64,000 nucleotides of DNA from CAHJXF01 sp038225855 (GCA_038225855.1 JBBRQU010000003.1:62001-126000); one strand, 5' to 3'; shown: positions 1-9,723, counted from the stretch's first letter. The notes: generated by a model not told the origin, from the sequence alone. Numbers and translations: made by a program.

Positions 1-2887
1 CCACCAGGATCGCTCCGTTGAAGCTCACGCCGTCGATGGTCGTGGTGCTGCCGCCGAAGTCCACGCCGAACAGATAGGCGTTGTTGAAGCGCGTGTCGGT
101 CAGCGTCGCACCGACCGCCGTCGCACAACCGCAGGTGTAGCCGGTGACGGGCGTCTTTCCGCATTGCGCGGTGTTGGTCTGACACGGAAAGGTCGGCGTT
201 CCACCATTGAACGAGCCGTAGAAGCTGGCGTTGTTGAAGATCGTGCCGGTGAGTTTTGCGCCGAGCAAATTGGCGTTCTTCAGATGCGCACCGGTGAAGT
301 TCGCCGGGTCGCGCAGCGGCGGATTCGCAGCCGTGTTGGCGGTCAGAAAGGCGCCGCTGAGATTGACGTTCTCGAGATTCGCGTTGGTGAAATTCGCGCT
401 GTACAGAAGGGCGTTGCTGAAGTCCACGTTCTTCGCGCTCGTGTTGTTGAAGAACGCTCCGCTCAAGTCGGCTCCGGGGAGGCCGGTGACGCCGTCGAGG
501 ATGGCTTGCTGAAAGGACACGCCAACCAGTTGTGCACCGGCCAGGCTGGCATTGGTGAGGTCGATGCCGGTCAGCGTCGCCTGCGGCAGACCGGTTGTGC
601 GATCGAGTTTTGCGCCGGTCAATGTCGCGCCGTCGAGCCTGATGCCAGCCAACATCGCGCCGGTGAAATCGACGCCCTGGAGGCTCGCGCCGCTGAGAAC
701 GACCTGCGTCAGGTTGGCGCCCGCGAAACCGGTGGCCCGATCGAGGACGATGCCCTGCACATTGGCGTTCTGCAACAGGGCGCCCGTCAGGTTGGCGCCC
801 GTGGCATTGGCGTGATCGAGCTGCGTGCCGTTCAAGATTGCATTGGTGAAATTGGCATTCTTGAGGCTGATTCCGCTGAGAACGACTTGGCTCAGGTTGG
901 TATTGGCGAGCGTGGCGGAGTCGAGCACAATGCCTTGCACATTGGTGTTCTTCAGCAGCGCGCCCGTCAGGGTGACGCCCGTGGCATTCACCTGATCGAG
1001 CTGCGTGCCGCTCAGCACCGCGTTGCTCAGGTTGACGTTCTTCAAGCTCGCGCCGCTGAGAACGACCTGCGTCAGGTCGGCATTCGCGAGGCTGGCATAG
1101 TCGAAGATGGCGCCGGGCAGGGTCGCACCGACCAGCATCGCGCGGCTCAGGTCCAAGGGATGCGCCTGGCTCGACAATGGATTGCCGACGAGGCCGCTGA
1201 ATGCCGCATGAGACAAGTCGAGGTAGCGCCACAACGCGGGCGGGAGCGCTTGCGGCGTCACGCGCGTCCACGTCAAGTTGGCGCGGCACGAGAAGTCGGT
1301 CGTGACTTGCGCGTTCGCGAAGATCGTCTGCGTCAGGTCGACGCGCTGGCTGTCGTTGGTGCCCGAGAAATCGGTGCAAAGCAGTCTTGCGCCGCTGAAG
1401 TTGGTGTTGCGCAGGTTCAGCGCACCGTGCAATTTCGTGTTCGCGAGCGTCGCGCGAGACAGGTCGGCGTTCTGCAGGTTGGTGCCCGACAAATCGATGC
1501 CGGTCAGATCGACGCCTTCGAGCTTGCAGTCCACGCAGCTGCGCGACGACGCGAGAAAGATCGGCAACAGCGGCTCGATCCCGATCGAGCGCGTGTTGCG
1601 ACCGATGCCCGTGCCGTCCAGGCAGGGCGTATCGATCTGGATGAGCTGCGACGTGCCGCCGTACTGCGTGTCGCCGTACAGCGTGACCGCGGTATCGTTG
1701 CCCAGGCGAACCGAGGCGGTGGTCCGGTCGAGCGTGATGACGCTCGAATCCAGTTCGGCGAAAGACGAGTTGTCGATCGCGAACACGGTCGCCTTGCCGC
1801 CGTAGTTGCACTGCTGGAACAGCGCCACTTCACCGGGCCGCAGCGGATCGATCTTCCCGTCCGGGTAGAAACGCAACAAGAGCTGGAACAACATGGGTGT
1901 GGCGGCATTTGTTTGCACAAAGCGGAACTGGTTGTCCAGCGCAAAAGGGAAGTTGGAAAATGCGCCAACCTGCCCTAGATAACCCTTGTTGTTGCCCAGG
2001 CTGGACACGAACAAGGGAAACAGATTGAACGAATTGACCAACGTGAAGCCGGACGCGTCTGCGACCAGGAGCGGGTTTAGGTTTATCTTATGCGCGACGT
2101 TGAGCGGTAGGCCGTTGAACATGCGCGGCCGATTCGGATCGTCCTGATCGAACGATCCCCTCGCGGGCTGGAAGATGAAGAGCGCGTCGGCGTCGATCTG
2201 CTTGTTGGCGAAGTCCGCGAACAGCGGTTGAACCGCCGGGTAGTATTCGTCGAAGCGGATCACCGGCAGCGGCGCGGCGACACGCCCGTTGCGCATCGAC
2301 GGGTCCGCCGACGGATCGGGTCGCATCGCCCACCAGCCGCCCACCGGCTTGCCTTGATCGTCGTTGAGCGGGACGTTGACGTTGCCCGACTGCACGAACG
2401 CCACGCGATGCGCGCCGACGATGCCGGTCGCGTCGTGCGCGATCCGCAGGCGATAGACGCCCGCGGGCAACTCGACTTCGGCGCAGCCCGACGAACGATC
2501 CAGCGTCAGGCGCGCGACGCCCTCCTCATCTTCAAGGACGAGGCTGCGTAGATAGGGATCGCCCTTCTGCAGGCAGAACGTGTGCTTGCCTGCGGCGAGT
2601 TCGTGCCGGGAAACATTCTCGACGAGTGCGCCCTCAGTGATCGCCGGCTCGAGATCCAGAATGACGGTCTGGCTGGATCGAGCGGCCAGGCTGGGGGCGA
2701 CAGCGAATTCGCGTTCATGGAAGTAAGTGCGGCCCGACCCGAGCCTGCGTTCGGATCGCCCATCGGCCTCATCATTCCGATCCGATCCGCAGCCTGAAAG
2801 CAAAGTGGCGAGGCTCAGCGTTGCGAGCGTCGCGATGCGCCGAACCTTCAGATGCGCCGTTTCGTGCTGTGCGAAGGGCTCGCTCAT
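1..2887 (-). CDS. Pentapeptide-repeat lipoprotein, paralogue A (3' end outside window)
   Basis: About 962 residues are visible and the frame is open from an ATG at 2887 to the window edge. The N-terminus is a lipoprotein signal ending LATLLSGC, so the mature protein should be lipid-anchored in the envelope. Around residues 350-436 lie two beta/gamma-crystallin-like motifs (VALFQQCNYGG and VTLYGDTQYGG). From about residue 450 the protein is almost all pentapeptide repeats of the A(D/N)LXX type, expected to fold as a right-handed quadrilateral beta-helix. The protein is paralogous along its whole visible length to the one at 6517-9723 but carries an additional 60-residue repeat unit. Its ATG overlaps the TGA of the 1200-residue gene as ATGA, which implies translational coupling and a single transcript. 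Cellular function is unknown; a structural or binding role at the cell surface is inference. Confidence 0.85.
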   Translation of the reverse strand, partial: MSEPFAQHETAHLKVRRIATLATLSLATLLSGCGSDRNDEADGRSERRLGSGRTYFHEREFAVAPSLAARSSQTVILDLEPAITEGALVENVSRHELAAGKHTFCLQKGDPYLRSLVLEDEEGVARLTLDRSSGCAEVELPAGVYRLRIAHDATGIVGAHRVAFVQSGNVNVPLNDDQGKPVGGWWAMRPDPSADPSMRNGRVAAPLPVIRFDEYYPAVQPLFADFANKQIDADALFIFQPARGSFDQDDPNRPRMFNGLPLNVAHKINLNPLLVADASGFTLVNSFNLFPLFVSSLGNNKGYLGQVGAFSNFPFALDNQFRFVQTNAATPMLFQLLLRFYPDGKIDPLRPGEVALFQQCNYGGKATVFAIDNSSFAELDSSVITLDRTTASVRLGNDTAVTLYGDTQYGGTSQLIQIDTPCLDGTGIGRNTRSIGIEPLLPIFLASSRSCVDCKLEGVDLTGIDLSGTNLQNADLSRATLANTKLHGALNLRNTNFSGARLLCTDFSGTNDSQRVDLTQTIFANAQVTTDFSCRANLTWTRVTPQALPPALWRYLDLSHAAFSGLVGNPLSSQAHPLDLSRAMLVGATLPGAIFDYASLANADLTQVVLSGASLKNVNLSNAVLSGTQLDQVNATGVTLTGALLKNTNVQGIVLDSATLANTNLSQVVLSGISLKNANFTNAILNGTQLDHANATGANLTGALLQNANVQGIVLDRATGFAGANLTQVVLSGASLQGVDFTGAMLAGIRLDGATLTGAKLDRTTGLPQATLTGIDLTNASLAGAQLVGVSFQQAILDGVTGLPGADLSGAFFNNTSAKNVDFSNALLYSANFTNANLENVNLSGAFLTANTAANPPLRDPANFTGAHLKNANLLGAKLTGTIFNNASFYGSFNGGTPTFPCQTNTAQCGKTPVTGYTCGCATAVGATLTDTRFNNAYLFGVDFGGSTTTIDGVSFNGAILV
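695..1057 (-). repeat. Two tandem ~180-bp units inside paralogue A
   Basis: Two successive units, 695-877 (183 bp) and 878-1057 (180 bp), encode near-identical 60-61-residue blocks, each containing QVVLSG, GTQLD and GIVLD. The paralogue at 6517-9723 has only one such unit (about 7715-7897). Both lengths are multiples of three, so the reading frame is kept. This looks like unequal recombination that lengthened the pentapeptide solenoid of this copy, or shortened the other. Confidence 0.75.
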
Positions 2888-5800
2888 GACGGCATGCATC
2901 CCGCACCGGTGCACGATTGCGTCGGCACCCACAGGCTGACGGTGGGCTCGGTGATCCCCGGCCCGGGCAGCTGCAGCACCTCGTAGTTGAGCGTGTACAC
3001 GTTGCGCCAGAAATCGATCGTGAGCTTGGCCGCGTTGACTTTGGTGGTCGTCGAGATCGGCACCGTGGTGCTTTGCGCAGGGTGATAGATGTCGAGCCGA
3101 TAGACGAACGTGTTCTCGTTGAACGACAGCACATAGATCAAGCCGCTGAACTCCGACGCGATGTCGAGGTGCCGCCAGCCCGCAACGTTCGGCGTCTCGG
3201 TCAGCACCAGGAAGTAAGGCGCCGCCTGGCCGCTGAAGTAGCGCACCGGATTGCCGCCGATGTCGAAGGCCTGGACGCGGTTCGGGATGGGCGGATTGGC
3301 CTGCGCATTGCCGGCCTCGAGCACGAGGATGGTTCCTTCCGGCGAGATCGCCGCCGCGACCGGCGAGGTCATCAGCCCGGGCAATGTCCCCTGCCCAGCT
3401 TTCACCTGCGCGACCAAGCTGACCTTGGCTTTCTTATCGGTCATGAAGGTGGGCGGCAGCTTGTGGGTTTCGATCTTGTGATTGGCGCTGCTGATGCTCA
3501 CCAGATGCCCGGCCGGATGTAGCAGCAGGGCGTCCGGCAGGAAGTTGAAGACGCCCCATGCGCGGTTCGAATTGGGACTGTCGAACGCCGGCGCTGGCTC
3601 GAGCGTCACTTGGCGCACCACCGGCGCGTTGGTATCGGTGGTATCGAGATAGAAGTTCGCTGTGCCGTGACTGAGCAGGTTGTACGCGGCGCGCACGCCG
3701 GGTTGAATGATTCCGCACGATGACGTTGCGTAGCCCGTATTGGCATCGGCGCTGTTGAGGTTCGCGATCTGGTCGAGCTGACCCACGCCGCCACCCTGGC
3801 AACTCGGAACCTTCGACGAATCGGTGTTCTGGGCCTGCCAGGCATACCCGATATAACCGTTGCGCTGCGGATTCGACGTCCCTTGGCGCACGGTGATGCT
3901 GCGAAATCCGCAGATGGTGCCGGCACCGCCGCACACGGTGTTGCCGGCGTTGACCGTGGGCGCTGCAGCGCTCGCGTTCCAGAAATGCTTGCCGCTCGCC
4001 GGATCGACCGCGGTCTTCTGCTTGTGCCGATAGGATGTGCCAGGCCCGATCGGAAACTTCAACTCCTCGATCGTGAGCGGCGGGATGGGGTTGATCGCCG
4101 TGTTCGGAACCAGCCCGGTGGTGCCCTTGCCGAGCAGCACGTCGACCGTCGTCGGGGTGCCGGCCTGGAAGAAGGACACCGAGACGTTGACCTGCCCTCC
4201 GAGGGGCACGCCGTTGAAGGACACGGGGGCCAGGGGCGGCACGAACGACGTCAGCGGCAGCGTCTGCACGTGCGGCGTGCCGTCGTCGAACAACGCAGTC
4301 ACCCTGTAGTGATCGGCGCCCTTCGGAAAAGTGCTGTCCATCGGATCGGGTTTGATATTCACGCTCAGGTTGTGCGTGAACACCAGGTCGTCGATGTAGG
4401 TCCACGGCGAATAGGCGAGCTCGATCGACGTCTCGAGAATGTTCGCAAGACCCGCGGCGATCGAGATCAGCAGCATGATCAATCCGGCGACCGGGATCTC
4501 GTCTTCGAGGACCGACACTGTGATGTCGCCGACGATGCCCGCGACGAGTTTCCCCACGGCGACTCCCGTCCCGAAGCCGAGCAGGTATTTCGCGGTAGCC
4601 AGCCCCTGCAACTCCCAGAAACCGGCGGTGAAGATGCCGTTGTTATTGAGCGAGTCGAGGATGAGGACAACCAGTTCCTGCGCGAGCGCCGTGGATAGCG
4701 GCACGATCACATCCTTCATCAGCACCGACAAGCCTGCTGCAGCGCCCGCACCCGCGAGCACGGCGGTGATGCCGTAGTTGACGATCCCGGTCATGATCGC
4801 GCCCGCGAGCACCGTATTCGGGTAGGGATTCGAGGTTCCGAACGACAGGCCGCTCGCAAGGATGCGGACCGTGTGCGCCGAAGCCGGCACGGTGAAGCTC
4901 GGGGTCGTGAACCCGGGCAGGACGGGAATGGGAATGCCGAGGATCGTGAAGATCGGCACCAGCATCGACACGAACATCGCATCGGCCGTGTCGAGACCGC
5001 CGTTGTTGTCGTGGCCGCTGATGATGGTCCCCTTGTTGTATTCGGGGATGTCCTTCAACGCCAGCACGTTCGGCGGATTCTTGTCGTCGATGAATTGCAG
5101 GTAGACGCCGAGAAAGCGCACGTACCAGTTCAGCAGGATCAGCGATACCTGGGTCGACCCGTTTGCGTTCTGCGACGTGCTGGCAACCACCGAGATGCCG
5201 TTCTGCGGTCCGTCCTGTTTCAACGTCATCACGACGCTGGAATCGCGCACCGCCTTGCCCGGACTTTGATCGACGCTGGTCGATCCGTCGTGACGGAACC
5301 AGACCGCTCCGTTCAGCGTGTTGCCTCCCTTCGTTGGGTCCACGCTGGTGATGTCGGCCCCAAGGCTCTCATCGTTCTTCACCGCCGGCGTCAAGGCGCC
5401 GGTCGCGGGTCCGACTGCCGCTGCGATGTCGGGATGCAGGATCGGCTGGTACTGGATGCGGCCGCGATTCTTTCCCCGCTGGTTCTTGATCGGGCCTGCG
5501 ATTCCGTTGGGGCTGGTGTTCATCAGCGGAACCAGTGTTCCCCAGCCCGTGGGGTTGGGCGTGTTGGCCTGCAGTTGCGGCATCGCCATCTGGTATTGCG
5601 GCCGGCGCAACTTCTCGGACAGGACCACCACGTCGATGCTGGTGTCCACGTAGTTCGAGTGAATGTTGTGCGCGGAGTTGGCTTCGAGGCTCAGCACGTC
5701 GGGATGCATCCCGACCAGAGTCGCGGCCAGGCTCGCGGTATCGACCAAGACGCGCTCCTCGCGCAGATCCTGTTCGGTCTCCGCCGCTGCTATCCCGTAA

Positions 5801-6486
5801 AGCTTGCGCTTGGCCGAAAGTGGCAGCGGTCCGGTCGGATGCCGCAGGCGCGCGCGCCGATAGGCATGCGCGGAACCGCTCGTCGGAATCTGCAGGAACA
5901 CCGACGACATGGCCCACGTGCCCGCGGCCGGATCGATGTCGGGACCGTTGTAGAACAGCGTGACCGAGTCGCTCGCGGATACGACGTTCTCGACGTGATG
6001 CGTGATCTGGTCGTCAGGCACGCCGCGCAGGAACTTGTTGTTCAGGCGTTCGCGCGCGAGCACGTCGGGTCTATCCTGCACGCGGGTCAGCGCATAGCGA
6101 TCGCCACCTCCGGTGAGGAAATAGATCTTGCCGGCGTGGTCCTCGTGCGACAGGTTGAAGAACAGCGTCCGCGTTTCCTTGCCCGGCGGAGGTGTTGCAG
6201 GGTCCGGATCGTTACCGCCGCAGGTGGCCAGCAGCGGCGAAAGCCCGAGCGCGAGCCCGGCGCCCGCTGTCTGACGCAGGAAGTCGCGTCGCGAGAGGCG
6301 TTCGACCGCCGCGGTGACCGCTTCCTCCAGTTGCCGAGCGAGCTTTCGCGAAGCGACCTCTGCATCGCGCGTGCCTTCACGCTGCCGCTCGCGCTCCGCA
6401 CGCTTCTGACGCTCGACGCGCTCGCGTCGCGCGATCCGCTTCTGCTGCAGGATCCGTTGCCGCTCGGGGGTTTGTTTCAGCTTCAT
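2884..6486 (-). CDS. Large Tat-exported lipoprotein of unknown function (1200 aa)
   Basis: The protein starts with about 64 very basic and acidic residues predicted to be helical. A twin-arginine motif SRRDFLRQ (about 65-72), a hydrophobic stretch and a lipobox-like LLATCGG with Cys at about 89 follow. This predicts export of a folded protein by Tat and lipid attachment. Residues about 545-685 are rich in Gly, Ala and long hydrophobic segments, more like membrane-inserting helices than a soluble domain. Residues about 940-1190 look like beta-propeller blades, judged by eye from hydrophobic/Gly patterning. No known family is recognised. The gene lies between two paralogous pentapeptide lipoproteins: 30 bp downstream of one and overlapping the start of the other by four bases. 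The three products therefore probably act together in the envelope. The long cytoplasmic-side extension before the RR motif is unusual for a Tat substrate. Confidence 0.8.
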   Translation of the reverse strand: MKLKQTPERQRILQQKRIARRERVERQKRAERERQREGTRDAEVASRKLARQLEEAVTAAVERLSRRDFLRQTAGAGLALGLSPLLATCGGNDPDPATPPPGKETRTLFFNLSHEDHAGKIYFLTGGGDRYALTRVQDRPDVLARERLNNKFLRGVPDDQITHHVENVVSASDSVTLFYNGPDIDPAAGTWAMSSVFLQIPTSGSAHAYRRARLRHPTGPLPLSAKRKLYGIAAAETEQDLREERVLVDTASLAATLVGMHPDVLSLEANSAHNIHSNYVDTSIDVVVLSEKLRRPQYQMAMPQLQANTPNPTGWGTLVPLMNTSPNGIAGPIKNQRGKNRGRIQYQPILHPDIAAAVGPATGALTPAVKNDESLGADITSVDPTKGGNTLNGAVWFRHDGSTSVDQSPGKAVRDSSVVMTLKQDGPQNGISVVASTSQNANGSTQVSLILLNWYVRFLGVYLQFIDDKNPPNVLALKDIPEYNKGTIISGHDNNGGLDTADAMFVSMLVPIFTILGIPIPVLPGFTTPSFTVPASAHTVRILASGLSFGTSNPYPNTVLAGAIMTGIVNYGITAVLAGAGAAAGLSVLMKDVIVPLSTALAQELVVLILDSLNNNGIFTAGFWELQGLATAKYLLGFGTGVAVGKLVAGIVGDITVSVLEDEIPVAGLIMLLISIAAGLANILETSIELAYSPWTYIDDLVFTHNLSVNIKPDPMDSTFPKGADHYRVTALFDDGTPHVQTLPLTSFVPPLAPVSFNGVPLGGQVNVSVSFFQAGTPTTVDVLLGKGTTGLVPNTAINPIPPLTIEELKFPIGPGTSYRHKQKTAVDPASGKHFWNASAAAPTVNAGNTVCGGAGTICGFRSITVRQGTSNPQRNGYIGYAWQAQNTDSSKVPSCQGGGVGQLDQIANLNSADANTGYATSSCGIIQPGVRAAYNLLSHGTANFYLDTTDTNAPVVRQVTLEPAPAFDSPNSNRAWGVFNFLPDALLLHPAGHLVSISSANHKIETHKLPPTFMTDKKAKVSLVAQVKAGQGTLPGLMTSPVAAAISPEGTILVLEAGNAQANPPIPNRVQAFDIGGNPVRYFSGQAAPYFLVLTETPNVAGWRHLDIASEFSGLIYVLSFNENTFVYRLDIYHPAQSTTVPISTTTKVNAAKLTIDFWRNVYTLNYEVLQLPGPGITEPTVSLWVPTQSCTGAGCMPS

Positions 6487-6516
6487 GTCGGACTCCCAAG
6501 ATTGCGTTCTTTCGCA

Positions 6517-9500
6517 TCACCAGTCGAGGTTGTAAGTACCTGCGTTGCATGCCTTGCTTTGATCGGCCACGCCGTAGGTCGGCGGAAACTGATAGAAGCC
6601 GGGCGGCGTGGCCTGCCCGATCGGCGTGCTGCTCGCCCAATGGGTGTTGGCTGCTGCCTGAGGCAGCCCGCAGCCAGGCGCCGCCGGATAGGTGTTCCCG
6701 TCAGGGCAGGTCATGGTGGGAATGGTGGTCGGCACGGTCGTATAGGACGGGCCATAGATGGCTTGCACGCAAACGCTAGTGTTCGGCGCTTCCCATCCCT
6801 TGAACGCGGTGTACGACGGGCCGAGAAGGATCTGCAGAATGTTTCCCTTGAAGGTATTGGTCGGCGAACCGAAGTCGACGTAGGCGCCCGACAGCGAGGT
6901 CGACGTCAGATTGGTCCCGGCGAGAAGCGCCCCCTGCAGATAGGCGAACGTGAAGTTCGGAGGACTGCTCTGGGTGGGGTCGACGTTGAAGTCCGCGCCG
7001 CTGAAGTTCGCGCCGACCAGGATCGCTCCGTTGAAGCTCACGCCGTTGATCTTGGTGGTGCTGCCGCCGAAGTCGACGCCGTACAGATAGGCGTTGTTGA
7101 ATCGGGTGTCGGTCATGACCGCGCCGACGGCCGTCGCGCAGCTGCAGGTGTAGCCGGTGACGGGCGTCGTCATGCATTGCGTGGTGTCGGTAACGCACGG
7201 AAAGGCGGGCGCGAGACCGTTGAACGAGCCATAGAAGCTCGCATTGTTGAAGATGGTGCCGGTCAGTTTCGCCCCGCTCAAATTGGCGTTCTTCAGATGC
7301 GCGCCGGTGAAATTCGCCACATCGCGCAGCGGCGGATTCGCAGCCGTGTTGGCGGTCAGGAAGGCGCCTGCGAGATTGACGTTCTCGAGATTCGCGTTGG
7401 TGAAATTCGCGCTGTAGAGAAGAGCATTGCTGAAGTCGACGTTCTTCGCGCTCGCGTTGTTGAAGAACGTGCCGCTGAGGTCGACCGTAGTCGGCCCGCC
7501 CAAGCCTCTCGCGCGGTCAAGCGTGGCCTCCTGGAACGACACGCCGGCCATCGGTGCTCCCACGAGGCTCGCACCGGTGAGATCGATGCCGGTCAGCGTG
7601 GCCTGCGCGAGGCCGGTGGCGCGATCGAGCGTGGCGCCGATCAGTTTCGCGCCGTCGAGCTTCGCGCCGGCCAGTTGCGCGCCGGTGAAATCCACGCCTT
7701 GTAAGCTCGCGCCGCTCAACACCACCTGAGTCAGGTTGGCGCCCGCGAAACCGGTGGCGCGATCGAGAACGATGCCCATCACGTTGGCCGTCTGCAGCAG
7801 CGCGCCCGTCAGGTTGGCGGCGGTTGCATTGGCGTGATCGAGCTGCGTGCCGTTCAACACCGCATTGCTCAGGTTCACGTTCATGAGGCTCGCCCCGCTG
7901 AGCACCACCTGGCTCAGATCGGCATTGGCGAGCCCGGTGGCGTAGTCGAGTACGGCGCCGGGCAAGGACGCGCCGACCAGCATCGCGCGGCTCAGGTCCA
8001 GGGGCTTCGCCTGGCTCGACAAGGGAATGCCCGCGAGCCCGCTGAACGCGGCATGCGCCAAGTCCATGTAGCGCCACAGCGTGGGCGCCAGCACCTGCGG
8101 CGAGACGCGCGTCCACGACAGGTTCGCGCGACACGAGAAGTCGGTGGTGTATTGCGCGTTCGCGAGGATGGTCTGCGTCAAGTCGACGCGCTGGCTGTCG
8201 TCGGTCCCGGAGAAATCGGTGCAGAACAGTTTCGCGCCGGTGAAGTTGGTCTTGCTCAGATTCGCCGCGTTGTGCAGCTTGGTCTTCGCGAGCGTTGCGC
8301 CCGAGAGATCGGCGTTCTGCAGGTTGGTGCCGGACAGGTCGGCGTTGCTGAGATCCACGCCTTCGAGCTTGCAGTCGACACAGCTCTGCGAGGACGCCAG
8401 GTAGACCGACGTCAGCGGCTCGATCTGGATCGAGCGCGTATCGCGCCCGATCGGCGTGCCGTCCAGGCAAGGCGTGTCGACCTTGATGATCTGCCACGTG
8501 CCCCCGAACTCCGTATCGGGGTAGAGCGTGACGGCCGTGTCGTTGCCGAGCCGGATCGAAGCGGTCGTCTTGTCGAGTGTGATGACGCTCGAATCCAGTT
8601 CGCTGAAGGATGCGTTGTCGATCGCGAACACGATCGCCTTGCCGCCGTAGTTGCATTGCTGAAAGAGCGCCACTTCGCCCGGCCGCAGCGGATCGATCTT
8701 TCCGTCCGGATAGAAACGGAACAACACCTGGATGATTGCGGGATTGGGCGCGTAGTTGGTCGACCAGTTGAAGCGGAACGCGCTGTCGAGAAAGAAGGGC
8801 GTGGAGGCGTCGCCATTGAGCAGCCCTTGTCCGAGGAAGCCCTTGTTGTTGCCCACGCCGTTGATGGTCAGCGGAAATGCATTGATGGGGTTGGAGAACG
8901 TGAAGCCGAACACGTCGGCGACCAGGAGCGGGTTGTCGAGCTCATCGGTGACGTTGAGCTGCACCCCGCTGTTGAACAGTCGCGGCCGGTTCGTATTGCT
9001 CGGGTCCAACGACCCCTGCCACGGCTTGAAGATGAAGAGCGCGCTGCCGTCGATCTGCTTGTTCGCGAAGTCGGCGATCACCGGCAATACCGACGGATAG
9101 AAACTGCCGAGCGCGATCACAGGCGGCGGCGCGGCAACCCGCCCGTTGCGCTTCAACGGGTCCGCCGACGGATCCGGCCGCATCGCCCACCACCCGCCCA
9201 CCGGCTGGCCCTGGTTGTCATAGAGCGGCACGTCGACGTTGCCCGACTGCACGAACGCCACGCGATGCGCGCCGACGATGCCGGTCGCGTCGTGCGCGAT
9301 CCGCAGACGATAGACGCCTTCCGCGAGATCGACCGTGACGCAGCCCGACGAACGATCGATCGTCAGACGCGCCGCGCCCTCCGCATCCTCGAGCACCAGG
9401 CTGCGCAGATACGGATCGTTCGGCTGCAGGCAGAAGGTGTGCTTGCCCACGGCGAGCCGGTGCCGCGAGATGTTCTCGACGAGCGCGCCCTGTGCGACCG

Positions 9501-9723
9501 CAGGTTCCAGATCGAGCACCACGGTCTGCTTGTGTCGAGCAGCCAGGCCGGGTGCGTCGCCGAACTCACGCTCATAGAAGTAGGCGCGGCCCGACGCAAG
9601 CCGGCGTTCGGTTTGCGCGTCCGCGACGGCTGCATCCGTCCGATCCGATCCGCAGCCTGAGAGCAAGGCGGACAGACTGAGCGCTGCAAGCAAAGCGATG
9701 CGCCACAACTTCATATGCGCCAC
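6517..9723 (-). CDS. Pentapeptide-repeat lipoprotein, paralogue B (1068 aa)
   Basis: This is the first gene of a three-gene minus-strand operon. The signal peptide ends SALLSGC with Cys24 as the predicted lipidated residue. An N-terminal domain of unknown type (about 30-330) contains several Cys. Two beta/gamma-crystallin-like motifs, VALFQQCNYGG (about 351) and VTLYPDTEFGG (about 398), lie at 350-436. Pentapeptide repeats such as ADLSG, TNLQN and ANLTG fill about 452-960. The C-terminal ~100 residues are Pro- and Cys-rich without repeats. The start could be Met1 or Met4 (MKLWRIALL). Pentapeptide proteins are known as DNA mimics or structural solenoids; a lipoprotein form with a crystallin-like module points to an extracytoplasmic role, but that is inference. 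Confidence 0.88.
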   Translation of the reverse strand: MAHMKLWRIALLAALSLSALLSGCGSDRTDAAVADAQTERRLASGRAYFYEREFGDAPGLAARHKQTVVLDLEPAVAQGALVENISRHRLAVGKHTFCLQPNDPYLRSLVLEDAEGAARLTIDRSSGCVTVDLAEGVYRLRIAHDATGIVGAHRVAFVQSGNVDVPLYDNQGQPVGGWWAMRPDPSADPLKRNGRVAAPPPVIALGSFYPSVLPVIADFANKQIDGSALFIFKPWQGSLDPSNTNRPRLFNSGVQLNVTDELDNPLLVADVFGFTFSNPINAFPLTINGVGNNKGFLGQGLLNGDASTPFFLDSAFRFNWSTNYAPNPAIIQVLFRFYPDGKIDPLRPGEVALFQQCNYGGKAIVFAIDNASFSELDSSVITLDKTTASIRLGNDTAVTLYPDTEFGGTWQIIKVDTPCLDGTPIGRDTRSIQIEPLTSVYLASSQSCVDCKLEGVDLSNADLSGTNLQNADLSGATLAKTKLHNAANLSKTNFTGAKLFCTDFSGTDDSQRVDLTQTILANAQYTTDFSCRANLSWTRVSPQVLAPTLWRYMDLAHAAFSGLAGIPLSSQAKPLDLSRAMLVGASLPGAVLDYATGLANADLSQVVLSGASLMNVNLSNAVLNGTQLDHANATAANLTGALLQTANVMGIVLDRATGFAGANLTQVVLSGASLQGVDFTGAQLAGAKLDGAKLIGATLDRATGLAQATLTGIDLTGASLVGAPMAGVSFQEATLDRARGLGGPTTVDLSGTFFNNASAKNVDFSNALLYSANFTNANLENVNLAGAFLTANTAANPPLRDVANFTGAHLKNANLSGAKLTGTIFNNASFYGSFNGLAPAFPCVTDTTQCMTTPVTGYTCSCATAVGAVMTDTRFNNAYLYGVDFGGSTTKINGVSFNGAILVGANFSGADFNVDPTQSSPPNFTFAYLQGALLAGTNLTSTSLSGAYVDFGSPTNTFKGNILQILLGPSYTAFKGWEAPNTSVCVQAIYGPSYTTVPTTIPTMTCPDGNTYPAAPGCGLPQAAANTHWASSTPIGQATPPGFYQFPPTYGVADQSKACNAGTYNLDW

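Noticed and set aside
164..1978. Long plus-strand open frame opposite the first pentapeptide gene
   Set aside because: It is in exact codon register with the real minus-strand gene and encodes an Arg/Ala/Glu-rich repetitive product that mirrors the pentapeptide codons. The same mirror occurs at 7834-9660.
4873..7704. 943-codon plus-strand open frame spanning two minus-strand genes
   Set aside because: No family features; it crosses the junction between the 1200-residue protein and the second pentapeptide gene and follows their codon bias in reverse.
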